Source: Oscillatoria princeps RMCB-10 (lineage in GTDB: Bacteria > Cyanobacteriota > Cyanobacteriia > Cyanobacteriales > Oscillatoriaceae). From it: DNA of 64,000 nt. The DNA lies in NCBI GenBank assembly GCA_019359235.1, contig JAHHHT010000026.1, forward strand, positions 54,527 to 118,526, in the 5' to 3' direction. The translations under genes and the position numbers were made by a program. Shown here in pieces: positions 53,338 through 62,598 of the stretch. Each line of letters opens with the position of its first letter. Within the stretch, counting starts at the first letter, position 1. Under the pieces are notes generated by a model. The model did not search any database and was not told the DNA's origin. It was given only the letters and a program-made list of their open reading frames with translations.

Positions 53338-56300
53338 GTGATTGGAAATATATCAAGCCTGTTTTATGACTTGGGATACTATTCGGCACTCAGCCCGGAT
53401 CTGTCGGTCGCGGGGCTGACGAGTCCAGAACAAATTCTAGAACATTTAAAGAGATTTGGGGTAGCAGAGGATCGCAAATTCTCCCCTCTAATCAATCTGG
53501 ATTTTTATGCAAATATCAACCCAGATTTGCGAGCGGCTGGCTTTGACAGGGAGCAGCTCCTGGAGCATTTGCAGACATTTGGGATAGCGGAAACGCGGAA
53601 ATTCTCCGCTTTTTTTGACTTGCAATTTTATCGCGACACCTACGCGGACTTGGCGGGGCTGACAAACCAGCAGCTGCTGGAGCATGTGCAGGCATTTGGC
53701 ATAGCAGAGGGCAGGAAGATTTCTCCATTTTTCGACCTGCAATACTATCGCGAGAATAACGCCGACCTGGCTAACTTGTCCAACCGGCAGCTCTTAGAGC
53801 ATTTGGAGATTTTTGGGATAGCAGAGGGCAGGACGTTTTCTCAGTTCGTAGACGTGCAATACTATCGCGGGACATACGCCGACTTGGCAAGCTTGAGCAA
53901 CATGCAGCTGTTCGAGCACTTGGTTCAATTTGGCATACCAGAAAACAGGGACTTTGACCCGGAAGTCGATTTAGACGTTTACGCGGCTAACAACCCAAAC
54001 TTGGTGCAAACCTTCGGCGGAGACCGGGAGAAACTGTTTGAGTACCTGGTAACAGTGGGCGCAGCAGCAGGAGGCTTTGGGCCCACACCGGCACCGGCAC
54101 CCACACCAGAACCGACACCCACCCCAGAACCAACACCGGCACCGGCACCGACGCCCACACCGGCACCGGCACCGACGCCAGAACCGACACCCGTGCCGGT
54201 GCCGGTGCCAGAACCGACACCCACGCCGGAACCGACACCCACGCCGGAACCGACACCCACTCCCACACCGATACCCACTCCCACGAATAGCCCGCCGACT
54301 GTGGCGCAAGAGATTGCCAACCAAAACGCCACACAAGGGAAAGCCTTCAGCTTCACAATACCGGCCACTACCTTCGCAGATGCGGACCAGGAGGCGCTGA
54401 CACTGACCGCCACGCAGACAGGCAGCGCCCCCCTGCCTTCTTGGCTGACATTCAACGCCACCACCGGCGTCTTTTCTGGCAGTCCCACCACCGGCGACGA
54501 CACCCTCAGCGTCACAGTCACCGCCAGCGACGCTGCCGGCGCAACAGCCAGCGACAGCTTTAACATTACTGTTGAAGGCAACCCCCCGCCGGTTGTAGCC
54601 GCCCCGATTCCCGACCGGACAGCGACAGAAGACACCCCGTTCAGCTTCACCTTGCCGGGTGGGACCTTCACCGATGAGGGCGACACCCTCTCCTACCAAG
54701 CTGTCACCACAGCGGACTGGCTGACCTTCAATGCGGAAACAGGCACCTTCTCCGGGACGCCAACCAACGCCGATGTCGGCAGCGCCCAAGTAACTGTTAC
54801 CGCCACCGACAGCATCGGTAAAACAGTCAGCGACACCTTTACCGTTACCGTTGCCAACGTCAACGACGCCCCCACAGTAAAAACACCCATCCCAGACCAG
54901 AACGGCGAAGGAGACGAACCCTTCAGCTTCACCCTTCCGGGAGGCATCTTCACTGACGCCGATGCGGGGGACACCCTGAGCTACTCAGCCGCAGTTGCAG
55001 GTCAGGACAGCCTGCCGGCTTGGCTGAGTTTCGATGCTGCCACTCGCATCTTCACCGGCACCCCACCCAACGCCGAAGCAGGCACCTTCAATATTGCTGT
55101 TACCGCCACCGACATTGCCGGCGCGACGGGTACAGATACCTTCGCCCTGGAGATCGCAGTCAATCCCCTGCCCAACCAGACAGCCACAGAAGACACGCTG
55201 TTCAGCTACCAAGTCTCCGACACCGTTTTCGGTGCGGTCGATGCGGCCAACCTGCCGGTCTTCTCAGCCACATTAGCCACAGACAGCGATACCGTAGCCG
55301 GTAACGATCCCCTGCCGGCGTGGCTGACCTTTGACCCCGCCACCCGCACCTTCAGCGGAACTCCGACCAACGACAATGTTGGCGAACTGGAAATTGAACT
55401 GACAGCCACCGGCGGGGCGCTGACAGAGCCGGTCAGTGACATTTTCAAGCTGACAGTGGAAAACGTCAACGACGCGCCGACGCTGGATGCAGAAAATCCC
55501 CTCCCCAACCAGAGTGCGCCGGTAGACGCCTCCTTCACCTTCTCCATCCCTGAAACAGGCAGCTTCATTGAAGTCGATGCGGAAGACACGCTGACCTACT
55601 CAGCCACTGGGGAGGATGGCAGCCCCCTGCCAGACTGGCTCAGCTTTGACACCCTGGAAGGCAGCTTCAGCGGCACCCCAACCGCAGACGATGTTGGCAC
55701 CCTGGACATTACTGTCACCGCCACCGACTCTGGCGGCGAAACAGTCAGCGACACCTTCACCCTGGCAGTTGGCGTCACCGGCGTCGTGGAAGCCCTGTTT
55801 GACAGTTACGAAGTGGCGCTAACGACCCTTGTTACTGACCCCCTGCAAGATTTCCTGGCAGAGGATGTAACGTGGAACATCGCTGGGGACAGTGACAGAA
55901 TCCCATTCGTTGGCCAGTATTCATACGATGAAATTGCCAGCTATTTTACAGACCTAGTGCAGAGTGTCGTGCTCTTCGACCCGACTCCCATGAACGACGA
56001 GGAAACGGGCTTTGAAGTGCTCGACATTATCGAGGGAGATCCTGACGCCGCAGGGAATACCCGGGTGGCGGTGCGGGCGTCGCAACAGGGTTTGGGCGCA
56101 CGGACCGGCGATTTTTTTGAGACGGATTTTACCTTCCTGCTGACCGTGAACCCAGACGGTCTGGTTTCATCACTGGACGCTTATTACAACACCTATCCCG
56201 TAGCGGCAGTCATAGCCGACCAGCCGGCACCGACAGTCCCAGACGATGACCCGCTGACAGGAGAGTCGGCAGCCAATCTAGATCCAAACGCCAACGAGTC

Positions 56301-59298
56301 AGCCGCACTAGCAGCCGCGACCGGCACCTGGAATGCCTTGATAGCAGGCGATTTGGTTACAGCTTCAACCTTGCAGGCACCCGACACAAACTGGAGCTTT
56401 GCCGTTGGCGGTGCGAGTTTCCTGCCTTATGTGGGCGCAGCGCAAGGGGTTACATCGGATGGAGCCACTCTCGCCCCGGACTTCAGCAATGCCGGCCCGA
56501 TCATCGGGGAATTGCTGGGGCAGCTGGGCAGGGTTGTGCGAGCGGGAGACACTAGCATCGAAGAAACCTTTGTTGAAGGCAACCGGGTTTTGGTGCGCCT
56601 GCGCGAAACCGGAGCCACAGCCATAGAAACCGGCAGCCAGTATGACCTGGATTTGCTCAGCTGGCTCACCATCAGCGCGGATGGCAAGGTTCAGTCCAAC
56701 CAAGTCATCGTCGATACCTATCAAACCGTAAACGCCCTGCGACCGGGAGATCTCTTCCCCCTGTCGCCCAATCCAGAGCAAACCAGGCAGCAGCCGCCCT
56801 ACTTTGTTGCCGGCAGTCTGGCCAATAATGTGCTGCTAACCTACGACGAGCAAGGGAACCCCACTGGCGTCTTGGGTGAGGCCAACAACGGGGATACTGA
56901 GGAATTCCAAGGACCGATTGCGCTGACTTATGGGCCAGACGGTGACGTTTATGTTAGCGCCGGCATTAACCGCACCAACAACAACATTGTTAATGCGGTT
57001 TTAAAGTTCGACGGGATTTCCGGGGAATTTGATGGCAATGGTGGCAACGGATTCACCGGCGACGGTGCAGGCGGCGTTACGGACGCTTTCGGTGACGCAT
57101 TCGTCTTTCTTAATTTTGCCACAGGGCAACCAATCCCTAAGCCGGGGACGGACAACCTGGGTTCCATCGTTAACGCTGTCACTGGGGAACCGTTTGACCC
57201 AGCGGTTGATAACCCGTCAGTGGCAGTGGCGGGACTGCTGATTCCCACCGGCATTAAATTCGGGCCATCCAGCGACCCCAACGACGGAGACAAGGAAAAC
57301 CTGTACGTTGCCAGCGGCTTCACTTCCCGAATTTTGGAGTACGACGGAGAAACGGGAGATTTTCTGGGAACGTTTGGATTCCGGCTCAACGGTGCCCCGG
57401 GCAACTTCATGGTTCCGACAGAGGATAACACTCAGCCGGATTTCACGGTTCTCGTGTTTGGGCCAGACGGGAATATCTACATCTGCAGTCTCGGTTCGGA
57501 CGCGGATGGCAACGAGAGCAATGGTGCCGGTGCGGTTCTCCAGTTTGTCGGTCCCGACCGAGCGGGCCCCAAAGGAGAGAAGCCCGGAACCTTGCTGGGC
57601 GTTTTTGGCGATGCCACCAACGCCTTTGAGTACACCAGCGCCAGCGGTCAGCCCTCGCGGCTGAACGAACCGAGCGCCCTAGCCTTCGGCCCAGACCTCA
57701 ACCTCTACGTTAACAGCGCTCAAACCGGTGAAGTCCTGCGGTATGCTGGGCCTTTATCGGAAACTCCGGGACAGTTCTTGGGCGTCTATGCCGACCTCAA
57801 CGATACTGAGAATGGGCCTGCTGTTCCAACGGGAGCGGTTGCGGACAGTTTGACACTTTCTAGCATCGGATTCGGGCCAGACGGCACGCTTTATGTGGGT
57901 AACTCTTTTAACAATGAGCAGGGAATCCCCATTGCCGGCAGTGAGTTGAGCGCCTACTCCAGTCCCCTTGCTGCGAACCCGGGACAGTACCTGGGCGCTT
58001 TCGGTCAGGCAACAACTGGAGCGAGCCGGCTTTTGTTTCCCACTACCCCGGAATTCGTCTTCACCAAAAATAGCTACGCAAACCAAAACGGCACTCCTAG
58101 TGAGCGTTATGGAAAGGTGGCTTTTGTGGTGGCGGCCAATACTGACGGCCCAGCGGCGGCGGACGGCACTCCAGGCACTCTTATTAATGATGGAACTGAC
58201 GCCCTGGTGGCTTTCGATGAGGCTGGCAACCGCCTCTACAATATAGGCGAGGAGCTGTTCGGTGCGAACAATCCACTGCAAGGCATTGGCGGCATTGTCT
58301 TGTCGCCAGAGGGCAACATCCTTGTCGCCAGTCAGCTAACGGATCAAGTGCTGGAGTTTAACGGGTTAACGGGGGCTTTCATTGGGGTTTTCGGGGAAGC
58401 GAGCGCTGCCGGCACCGGAGACAACCCAAACACTCCTGAGAACGAGGGCATGAACTTTCCTGCCGATGTCGCCCTGGGGCCCAACAACAACCTTTACGTC
58501 GCTGACCTGGACAATGAGCGCATCCTGGAATTCAACGGCTACGATGGCAGTTTCCTGGGAGTGGCTGCAGACGCAAGTGCGGAAACGCCTGGTGTTGCCG
58601 AGCGAATGACCTCGGGGGCTTTCGGGCCCGACGGTCGCCTGTATGTGGGTTACAACCCGGCGTCGAACCCGGACAACCCAGCCACGACCGCCGTGGAGGC
58701 GGCTCAATTGGGGCAAGCCGCGATCCGCGTTTACAACCCTGAAACGGGCAAGCAGGAAGGGAATATTGCCGGTCTGGATTTTGTTTCCGACCTGTCTTTT
58801 GGCCCAGATGGCCGTCTCTACGTCAGCGACACGCCGGCGGAGATACGTGACCCGCTGACTGGGCAGCCGGTGCCTGACCCCGTGACTGGGCAACCTCAGG
58901 AAAGCAGCATCAAGGTCTATGACATTCCCAACCGCTACCCGCTGCTGATTGACGTTGACCCCGCTACTGGCGCTCCAGTCCTCACCAACGGTCAGCCAAC
59001 AGCCGACCCTCAGGGGGTGCGAATCTTGCCACAAACTCCTGTCGCTCAGCTGACTCTCAATCCTGGAGAAGGCGGCGGCATTCAGGTGGGCCCGGACGGA
59101 CGCATCCTCAGCAGCAATGTCGGTTTGGGGAGTGTTTCGTTCTATACGTTCAACTCGGCGAATAACACAATTGCTGCGGTTGGCAGCCCCATAGAAGTTC
59201 CTCTGCCGTCGGGGGCTTTTCCACAAGATGGCGGCTTGGACGTTGACCAGCTGTCCCGTCCCACGGGTGCGATCTTCATGCAAGAGCTCACTTACTGA
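53338..59298 (+). CDS. Giant FD-repeat protein with Ig-like, SnoaL-like and two beta-propeller regions
   Basis: A 1986-residue protein. In order: six FD repeats (about 8-245), a Pro/Thr/Glu linker (about 245-315), five putative-Ig domains (about 317-811; [18 protein letters not shown] is the first motif), two SnoaL/NTF2-like domains (about 816-957 and 984-1132), and two NHL-type propeller regions (about 1150-1560 and 1590-1980) with many GPDGxLYV motifs. The GTG at 53338 is preferred over 53182: AAGGAG is well spaced, [11 protein letters not shown] matches the start of the paralogue at 62599, and the upstream codons cross a palindromic repeat. No signal peptide or type I secretion motif is visible, although every C-terminal module is typical of extracellular adhesins. 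The protein joins in one chain the modules of the two genes upstream. Confidence 0.85.
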   Translation: MIGNISSLFYDLGYYSALSPDLSVAGLTSPEQILEHLKRFGVAEDRKFSPLINLDFYANINPDLRAAGFDREQLLEHLQTFGIAETRKFSAFFDLQFYRDTYADLAGLTNQQLLEHVQAFGIAEGRKISPFFDLQYYRENNADLANLSNRQLLEHLEIFGIAEGRTFSQFVDVQYYRGTYADLASLSNMQLFEHLVQFGIPENRDFDPEVDLDVYAANNPNLVQTFGGDREKLFEYLVTVGAAAGGFGPTPAPAPTPEPTPTPEPTPAPAPTPTPAPAPTPEPTPVPVPVPEPTPTPEPTPTPEPTPTPTPIPTPTNSPPTVAQEIANQNATQGKAFSFTIPATTFADADQEALTLTATQTGSAPLPSWLTFNATTGVFSGSPTTGDDTLSVTVTASDAAGATASDSFNITVEGNPPPVVAAPIPDRTATEDTPFSFTLPGGTFTDEGDTLSYQAVTTADWLTFNAETGTFSGTPTNADVGSAQVTVTATDSIGKTVSDTFTVTVANVNDAPTVKTPIPDQNGEGDEPFSFTLPGGIFTDADAGDTLSYSAAVAGQDSLPAWLSFDAATRIFTGTPPNAEAGTFNIAVTATDIAGATGTDTFALEIAVNPLPNQTATEDTLFSYQVSDTVFGAVDAANLPVFSATLATDSDTVAGNDPLPAWLTFDPATRTFSGTPTNDNVGELEIELTATGGALTEPVSDIFKLTVENVNDAPTLDAENPLPNQSAPVDASFTFSIPETGSFIEVDAEDTLTYSATGEDGSPLPDWLSFDTLEGSFSGTPTADDVGTLDITVTATDSGGETVSDTFTLAVGVTGVVEALFDSYEVALTTLVTDPLQDFLAEDVTWNIAGDSDRIPFVGQYSYDEIASYFTDLVQSVVLFDPTPMNDEETGFEVLDIIEGDPDAAGNTRVAVRASQQGLGARTGDFFETDFTFLLTVNPDGLVSSLDAYYNTYPVAAVIADQPAPTVPDDDPLTGESAANLDPNANESAALAAATGTWNALIAGDLVTASTLQAPDTNWSFAVGGASFLPYVGAAQGVTSDGATLAPDFSNAGPIIGELLGQLGRVVRAGDTSIEETFVEGNRVLVRLRETGATAIETGSQYDLDLLSWLTISADGKVQSNQVIVDTYQTVNALRPGDLFPLSPNPEQTRQQPPYFVAGSLANNVLLTYDEQGNPTGVLGEANNGDTEEFQGPIALTYGPDGDVYVSAGINRTNNNIVNAVLKFDGISGEFDGNGGNGFTGDGAGGVTDAFGDAFVFLNFATGQPIPKPGTDNLGSIVNAVTGEPFDPAVDNPSVAVAGLLIPTGIKFGPSSDPNDGDKENLYVASGFTSRILEYDGETGDFLGTFGFRLNGAPGNFMVPTEDNTQPDFTVLVFGPDGNIYICSLGSDADGNESNGAGAVLQFVGPDRAGPKGEKPGTLLGVFGDATNAFEYTSASGQPSRLNEPSALAFGPDLNLYVNSAQTGEVLRYAGPLSETPGQFLGVYADLNDTENGPAVPTGAVADSLTLSSIGFGPDGTLYVGNSFNNEQGIPIAGSELSAYSSPLAANPGQYLGAFGQATTGASRLLFPTTPEFVFTKNSYANQNGTPSERYGKVAFVVAANTDGPAAADGTPGTLINDGTDALVAFDEAGNRLYNIGEELFGANNPLQGIGGIVLSPEGNILVASQLTDQVLEFNGLTGAFIGVFGEASAAGTGDNPNTPENEGMNFPADVALGPNNNLYVADLDNERILEFNGYDGSFLGVAADASAETPGVAERMTSGAFGPDGRLYVGYNPASNPDNPATTAVEAAQLGQAAIRVYNPETGKQEGNIAGLDFVSDLSFGPDGRLYVSDTPAEIRDPLTGQPVPDPVTGQPQESSIKVYDIPNRYPLLIDVDPATGAPVLTNGQPTADPQGVRILPQTPVAQLTLNPGEGGGIQVGPDGRILSSNVGLGSVSFYTFNSANNTIAAVGSPIEVPLPSGAFPQDGGLDVDQLSRPTGAIFMQELTY

Positions 59299-59714
59299 GC
59301 GGCGGGCGTGAGGCGTGGGGCGGCCACGGGGAGCTGCGGCACCGGCACGGGGGGGCGGCCACGGGGAGCCGCCCCTACGGTCGGGGCGGGGGCGGGCACG
59401 GGGGCCCGACCCTACTGGGGGGCGGGGGCGGGGGCGGGGGCCCGACCCTACATCGTTCCTATGTCGCAAAGTTTTCCAGTGAGCCCGCCCCCCAGACAAT
59501 TCACTGGACTTGACAGGACTTGAAAACGTTAAAAATCGGGGCTTGACATCGGGCAAAAAATATGCATCAATAGGAGCAGAAGCAGCCTTCGGGCACTCAT
59601 CCAGAAATGCACGTTTTCAGGCGGGGCTGCTTACCACAATTCTCGCTCAAAGCCTATAAATTTTTGTTTTTCTTTAGGAAGTTTCGGCTTCCACTGATAA
59701 AAGGAAGGGAAAAT
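59299..59714. other. Non-coding G/C-rich repeats and a candidate leader
   Basis: From 59310 to 59460 the DNA is a mosaic of CGGCCACGGGGAGC, GGGGCGGGGGCGGG and GGGCCCGACCCTAC units related to the repeat near 19680. From 59520 it becomes AT-rich (CTTGACATCGGGCAAAAAATATGCATCAAT), where TTGACA at 59544-59549 is a perfect -35 hexamer; a -10 element may be TATGCA or CATCAA, neither strong. AAGGAAGGGAA before 59715 is a good ribosome-binding site. Confidence 0.5.
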
Positions 59715-60005
59715 ATGAAGATTCTGGCCATTGATAAGATTTTGCCGGGAGCCACAGAAGATAAAATCTATCCGCTTCTGAAAGAGGAAGCCGCCCATGC
59801 GTGGAAATTGCACGAGCAAGACGTCTTCCGCGAGATATACTTTCGCACGGATCGCCCCGGTGCCGTCCTGATGCTGGAATGCGAGTCGGTTGAAGAAGCG
59901 CGGAAAGTCATTGACACGCTGCCCTTGGTTAAAGCCGGCTTGGTGGATTTTGACCTGATCCCTCTGGGAGCGTTTAAGCCTCTCGGCACTCTGTTTGCTA
60001 AATAG
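59715..60005 (+). CDS. Small ferredoxin-like-fold protein (muconolactone-isomerase-like)
   Basis: A 96-residue protein, MKILAIDKILPGATEDKIYP to GAFKPLGTLFAK. The pattern of two beta-alpha-beta units with PGAVLMLECESVEEARKVID and LPLVKAGLVDFDLIPLGAF resembles the dimeric alpha/beta-barrel proteins related to muconolactone isomerase. No catalytic residues are obvious, so no reaction is assigned. AAGGAAGGG lies a few bases before the ATG at 59715; in-frame codons upstream to 59607 are not protein-like. It stands alone between two FD-repeat genes and is flanked by repeats on both sides, with a perfect TTGACA hexamer about 170 bases upstream, so it is probably transcribed on its own. Confidence 0.75.
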   Translation: MKILAIDKILPGATEDKIYPLLKEEAAHAWKLHEQDVFREIYFRTDRPGAVLMLECESVEEARKVIDTLPLVKAGLVDFDLIPLGAFKPLGTLFAK

Positions 60006-60462
60006 GGTAGAGCCGGTTCCCCAAAGTAGCGTTAAGAGTTCATTTATAAAGAAAAAGTGAAGCTGTAAGAAACCGGGTTTCTTGTACTGGGTCAGCCGGA
60101 AAACTGAGCCCTCCTACAGAAGAAACCCGGTTTCTGGCCCCATTCAGTGTTAACAATTACTTTATAAATCGGCTCTGAGAACACATTGGTAGAGATGCGA
60201 TAAATTAGAGACGCGAGCGCTCGCGTCTCTACAAGAGTGGGAGACGGGATTTAGGGAGCATCCCAATGCATGCAAAGATTGTCACCCTCACCCCCCAAGG
60301 CACCCCTCTCCCAGGGCGGGAGAGGGGGGAAAAATAAAGAATTCTCCCCTCACCCCAAGTGGGAGAGGGGTTGGGGGTGAGGGGGATTACAAAAATGGGA
60401 TGCTCACGACGGGATTTATCCGGCTCCCGGCGCGGCGCTACCGGATGGGATCTGGCAAATAA
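60006..60462. repeat. Repeat-rich gap including MITE-like element copy B (60258-60403)
   Basis: AAGAAACCGGGTTTCTTG (about 60068-60085) and AGAAACCCGGTTTCTGG (about 60121-60137) come first, then GAGACGCGAGCGCTCGCGTCTC (about 60210-60231). The 146-bp copy B of the MITE-like element follows, from GCATCCC at 60258-60264 to GGGATGC at 60397-60403; it shares ends, length and much of its interior with 5389-5535. No gene is supported. Confidence 0.75.
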
Positions 60463-61584
60463 ATGGTAGAACATTTTTCAGAACTGTTTTACGACCCCGA
60501 ATACTATGCTGCTAACAGCCCTGAGCTAGCGGAAGCGGGGCTAACTTCTGCTGAGCAGCTGTTAGAGCATTTGAAAACATTTGGGGTGGCGGAAAGCCGC
60601 AAGTTCTCGACTTTTGTGGATTTAGAGTTTTATGAGCTGTCTAACCCCGATTTGCAAGCGGCAGGTTTGACTGACGAACAGCTGCTGGAGCATTTGCAAT
60701 GCTGTGGGCTTCAGGAAGGCCGGCTCTTTTCTCCTTTTGTTGATTTGCAGTTCTATGCCGCATGTAACCCGGAACTGGGTGCAGCGGGTTTGAGGGAGCC
60801 GGAACAGCTCTTCAGGCATTTGCAAACTTGCGGTCTGGCTGAATGGCGCAAATTTTCTAGGTTTGTAGATTTAAGGTTCTATGCGGCAGCTAACCCAGAT
60901 TTGGCGGCTGCCGGTTTGACGGAACCTTCGGAGTTGTTCCGGCATTTGCGAACTTGTGGGCTGGCAGAAGGCCGGCTCTTTTCGGCGTTTGTGGATTTAA
61001 AGTTTTATGCGGCGCACAATCGGGACTTGGCGGCTGCCGGTTTGACGGAACCTGAAGAGCTTTTGGGGCATTTGCAACTGTTGGGACTTCGGGAAGGCCG
61101 GCGGTTTTCCAGCTTTATTGATTTAAACTTCTACGCGGCGTCCAATCCTGACCTGAGGGCTGCCGGGGTGACATCTTTCCTACAGTTATTTGAGCATTTC
61201 CAAAGCGTTGGGCTCAACCAAGGGCGCGTGTTTTCGCCCTTTGTCGATTTAAAGTTCTATGCGGATAGCAACCCGGAGCTAAAGGCAGCCGGTTTGACGG
61301 CATTCGAGCAGTTATTCGAGCATTTGCAAACGACGGGACTCAGACAGGGACTGCGGTTTTCCCCGCAAGTGGACTTATACGCCTACGCAGCTAAGAATCC
61401 TGACTTGCTGGAAGCGTTCGGCAATTCCCCAGAAAAACTTTTTGAACACCTGGTTATGGTGGGAGCAGACGAAGGGCGGGACTTTGGCCCGCTACCAGCC
61501 CCTCAGTTGGCCCACCTCCCCCCCGCAGTCAGCTGCGTAGAAACCGAACATGTACGGTCTCGACAGCCCAGCACTGGCATGTAA
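60463..61584 (+). CDS. FD-repeat-only protein, probably truncated
   Basis: A 373-residue protein consisting almost wholly of eight FD repeats (residues 6-340). The first is the N-terminal type (LFYDPEYYAANSPELAEAG) and the last the C-terminal type (AFGNSPEKLFEHLVMVGADE, then GRDFGP), as in the larger paralogues. After LPAPQLAHLPP, where paralogues continue into a Pro-rich linker, the frame enters a palindromic repeat (61537-61566, GTAGAAACCGAACATGTACG) and soon stops, giving an unrelated tail VETEHVRSRQPSTGM. I infer that the original C-terminal modules were lost through repeat insertion or deletion. The ATG has no strong ribosome-binding site. The repeats themselves remain well conserved. 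Confidence 0.8.
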   Translation: MVEHFSELFYDPEYYAANSPELAEAGLTSAEQLLEHLKTFGVAESRKFSTFVDLEFYELSNPDLQAAGLTDEQLLEHLQCCGLQEGRLFSPFVDLQFYAACNPELGAAGLREPEQLFRHLQTCGLAEWRKFSRFVDLRFYAAANPDLAAAGLTEPSELFRHLRTCGLAEGRLFSAFVDLKFYAAHNRDLAAAGLTEPEELLGHLQLLGLREGRRFSSFIDLNFYAASNPDLRAAGVTSFLQLFEHFQSVGLNQGRVFSPFVDLKFYADSNPELKAAGLTAFEQLFEHLQTTGLRQGLRFSPQVDLYAYAAKNPDLLEAFGNSPEKLFEHLVMVGADEGRDFGPLPAPQLAHLPPAVSCVETEHVRSRQPSTGM

Positions 61585-62598
61585 AAATAAACATATATAG
61601 ATACTTTTTTTGACAGATTTGTTCCCGTTTTTGCCGAGTCATGTCTGGGTCTTGCCAAAAGGCACAGTGGGGTGGCACCGGCGCACTGCGATCCCTCCTC
61701 GGAAGCCGGCATGTTAAAAAAGATTACAATTTCTGCCAAAAGTAAGTCAGTTGATGGAAAGAAAATGCTAGTATAAATACTGAAAGTCTGGCGAGCCAGA
61801 TGGACGCAGGGGATGGTTTGGCAGCCCGCTCGAACTCCGGCGGTTCAGCACGAGCCCGAAAGCCTCATAGCTGACTGTCACCTAAACTGTCCATGCACAG
61901 AACTTACTGCGAAGGGTGAGCCAAACTTGACGGCGCAGTTTTTGAAAGTCCTTCACAGAAGGAGGTCAGAACAAACCTCAGGCGCAAGCGTTCTGCCTCA
62001 ACCGTCAGGGAATTATGTGGAGACGCGACATATCGCGTCTCTAGAGGTCGAGGTATCGGCGCTGTCTTTGACTGACAACAAGCCCACTTTGGCGAGGTCA
62101 GGGACTTTACAGTCGCACAGACGCAACAAGTCGCCTTTTTCCGATCTGTCGAGACGCGACAGTTCGCATCTGTGCAGCAACAAGGTGAATGCTTACCTTT
62201 AGGCGAGATAAGCTATTAGGCAAGAGCTGTCTGCGGGTTGAAGCTCTGTGCTTTAGTTTCGGAATGTTTGTGAGAGAAAAAATAGGGCGATCTACAAGCT
62301 AAGGTTCTCCCAGTGATGGGGGCGATTCGTCTGACCTAAACTTGACTTCTCAATCCCATTGGCGACCCAACGCCCCGAGTATTCTATTGGCGAAAAAGCG
62401 GCGATAGGATTCTTAAATAATCATAAAGTAAGGGGTTTATCAAGGCGTGCACCTGCTAAAGTTAAATTAACGGGAAATATACCTGGCAAATGATCCGGAT
62501 AAAAGCAGGCTTTTGGTGAAGATACAGATTAGTACATCGCCGCGAAAGTGGGAGGCTTTCTGGCACCCCCTAGCGGTTATTTTCAAGGAAAGGCAAAA
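61585..62598. other. One-kilobase gap, mostly unassigned
   Basis: No gene is convincingly supported. A frame at 61813-62202 runs through a GAGACGCGACATATCGCGTCTC palindrome (62021-62042), and its translation is not protein-like. The DNA after 61585 could be remains of the lost 3' part of the preceding FD-repeat gene, but no Ig-like or propeller motif is readable in any frame. The last 250 bases are AT-rich and probably hold the promoter of the next gene; AAGGAAAGG lies just before its ATG. Confidence 0.45.

Noticed and set aside
53971..54789. Long minus-strand frames opposite the Pro-rich linker and Ig-like domains
   Set aside because: They are mirror frames caused by the CCGGCACCGACACCC-type coding repeats of the plus-strand gene; Gly/Val/Cys-rich translation without motifs.
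61813..62202. Open frame of 129 codons between two FD-repeat genes
   Set aside because: It runs through a GAGACGCGACATATCGCGTCTC palindrome, has no ribosome-binding site, and its translation shows no family resemblance or normal composition.
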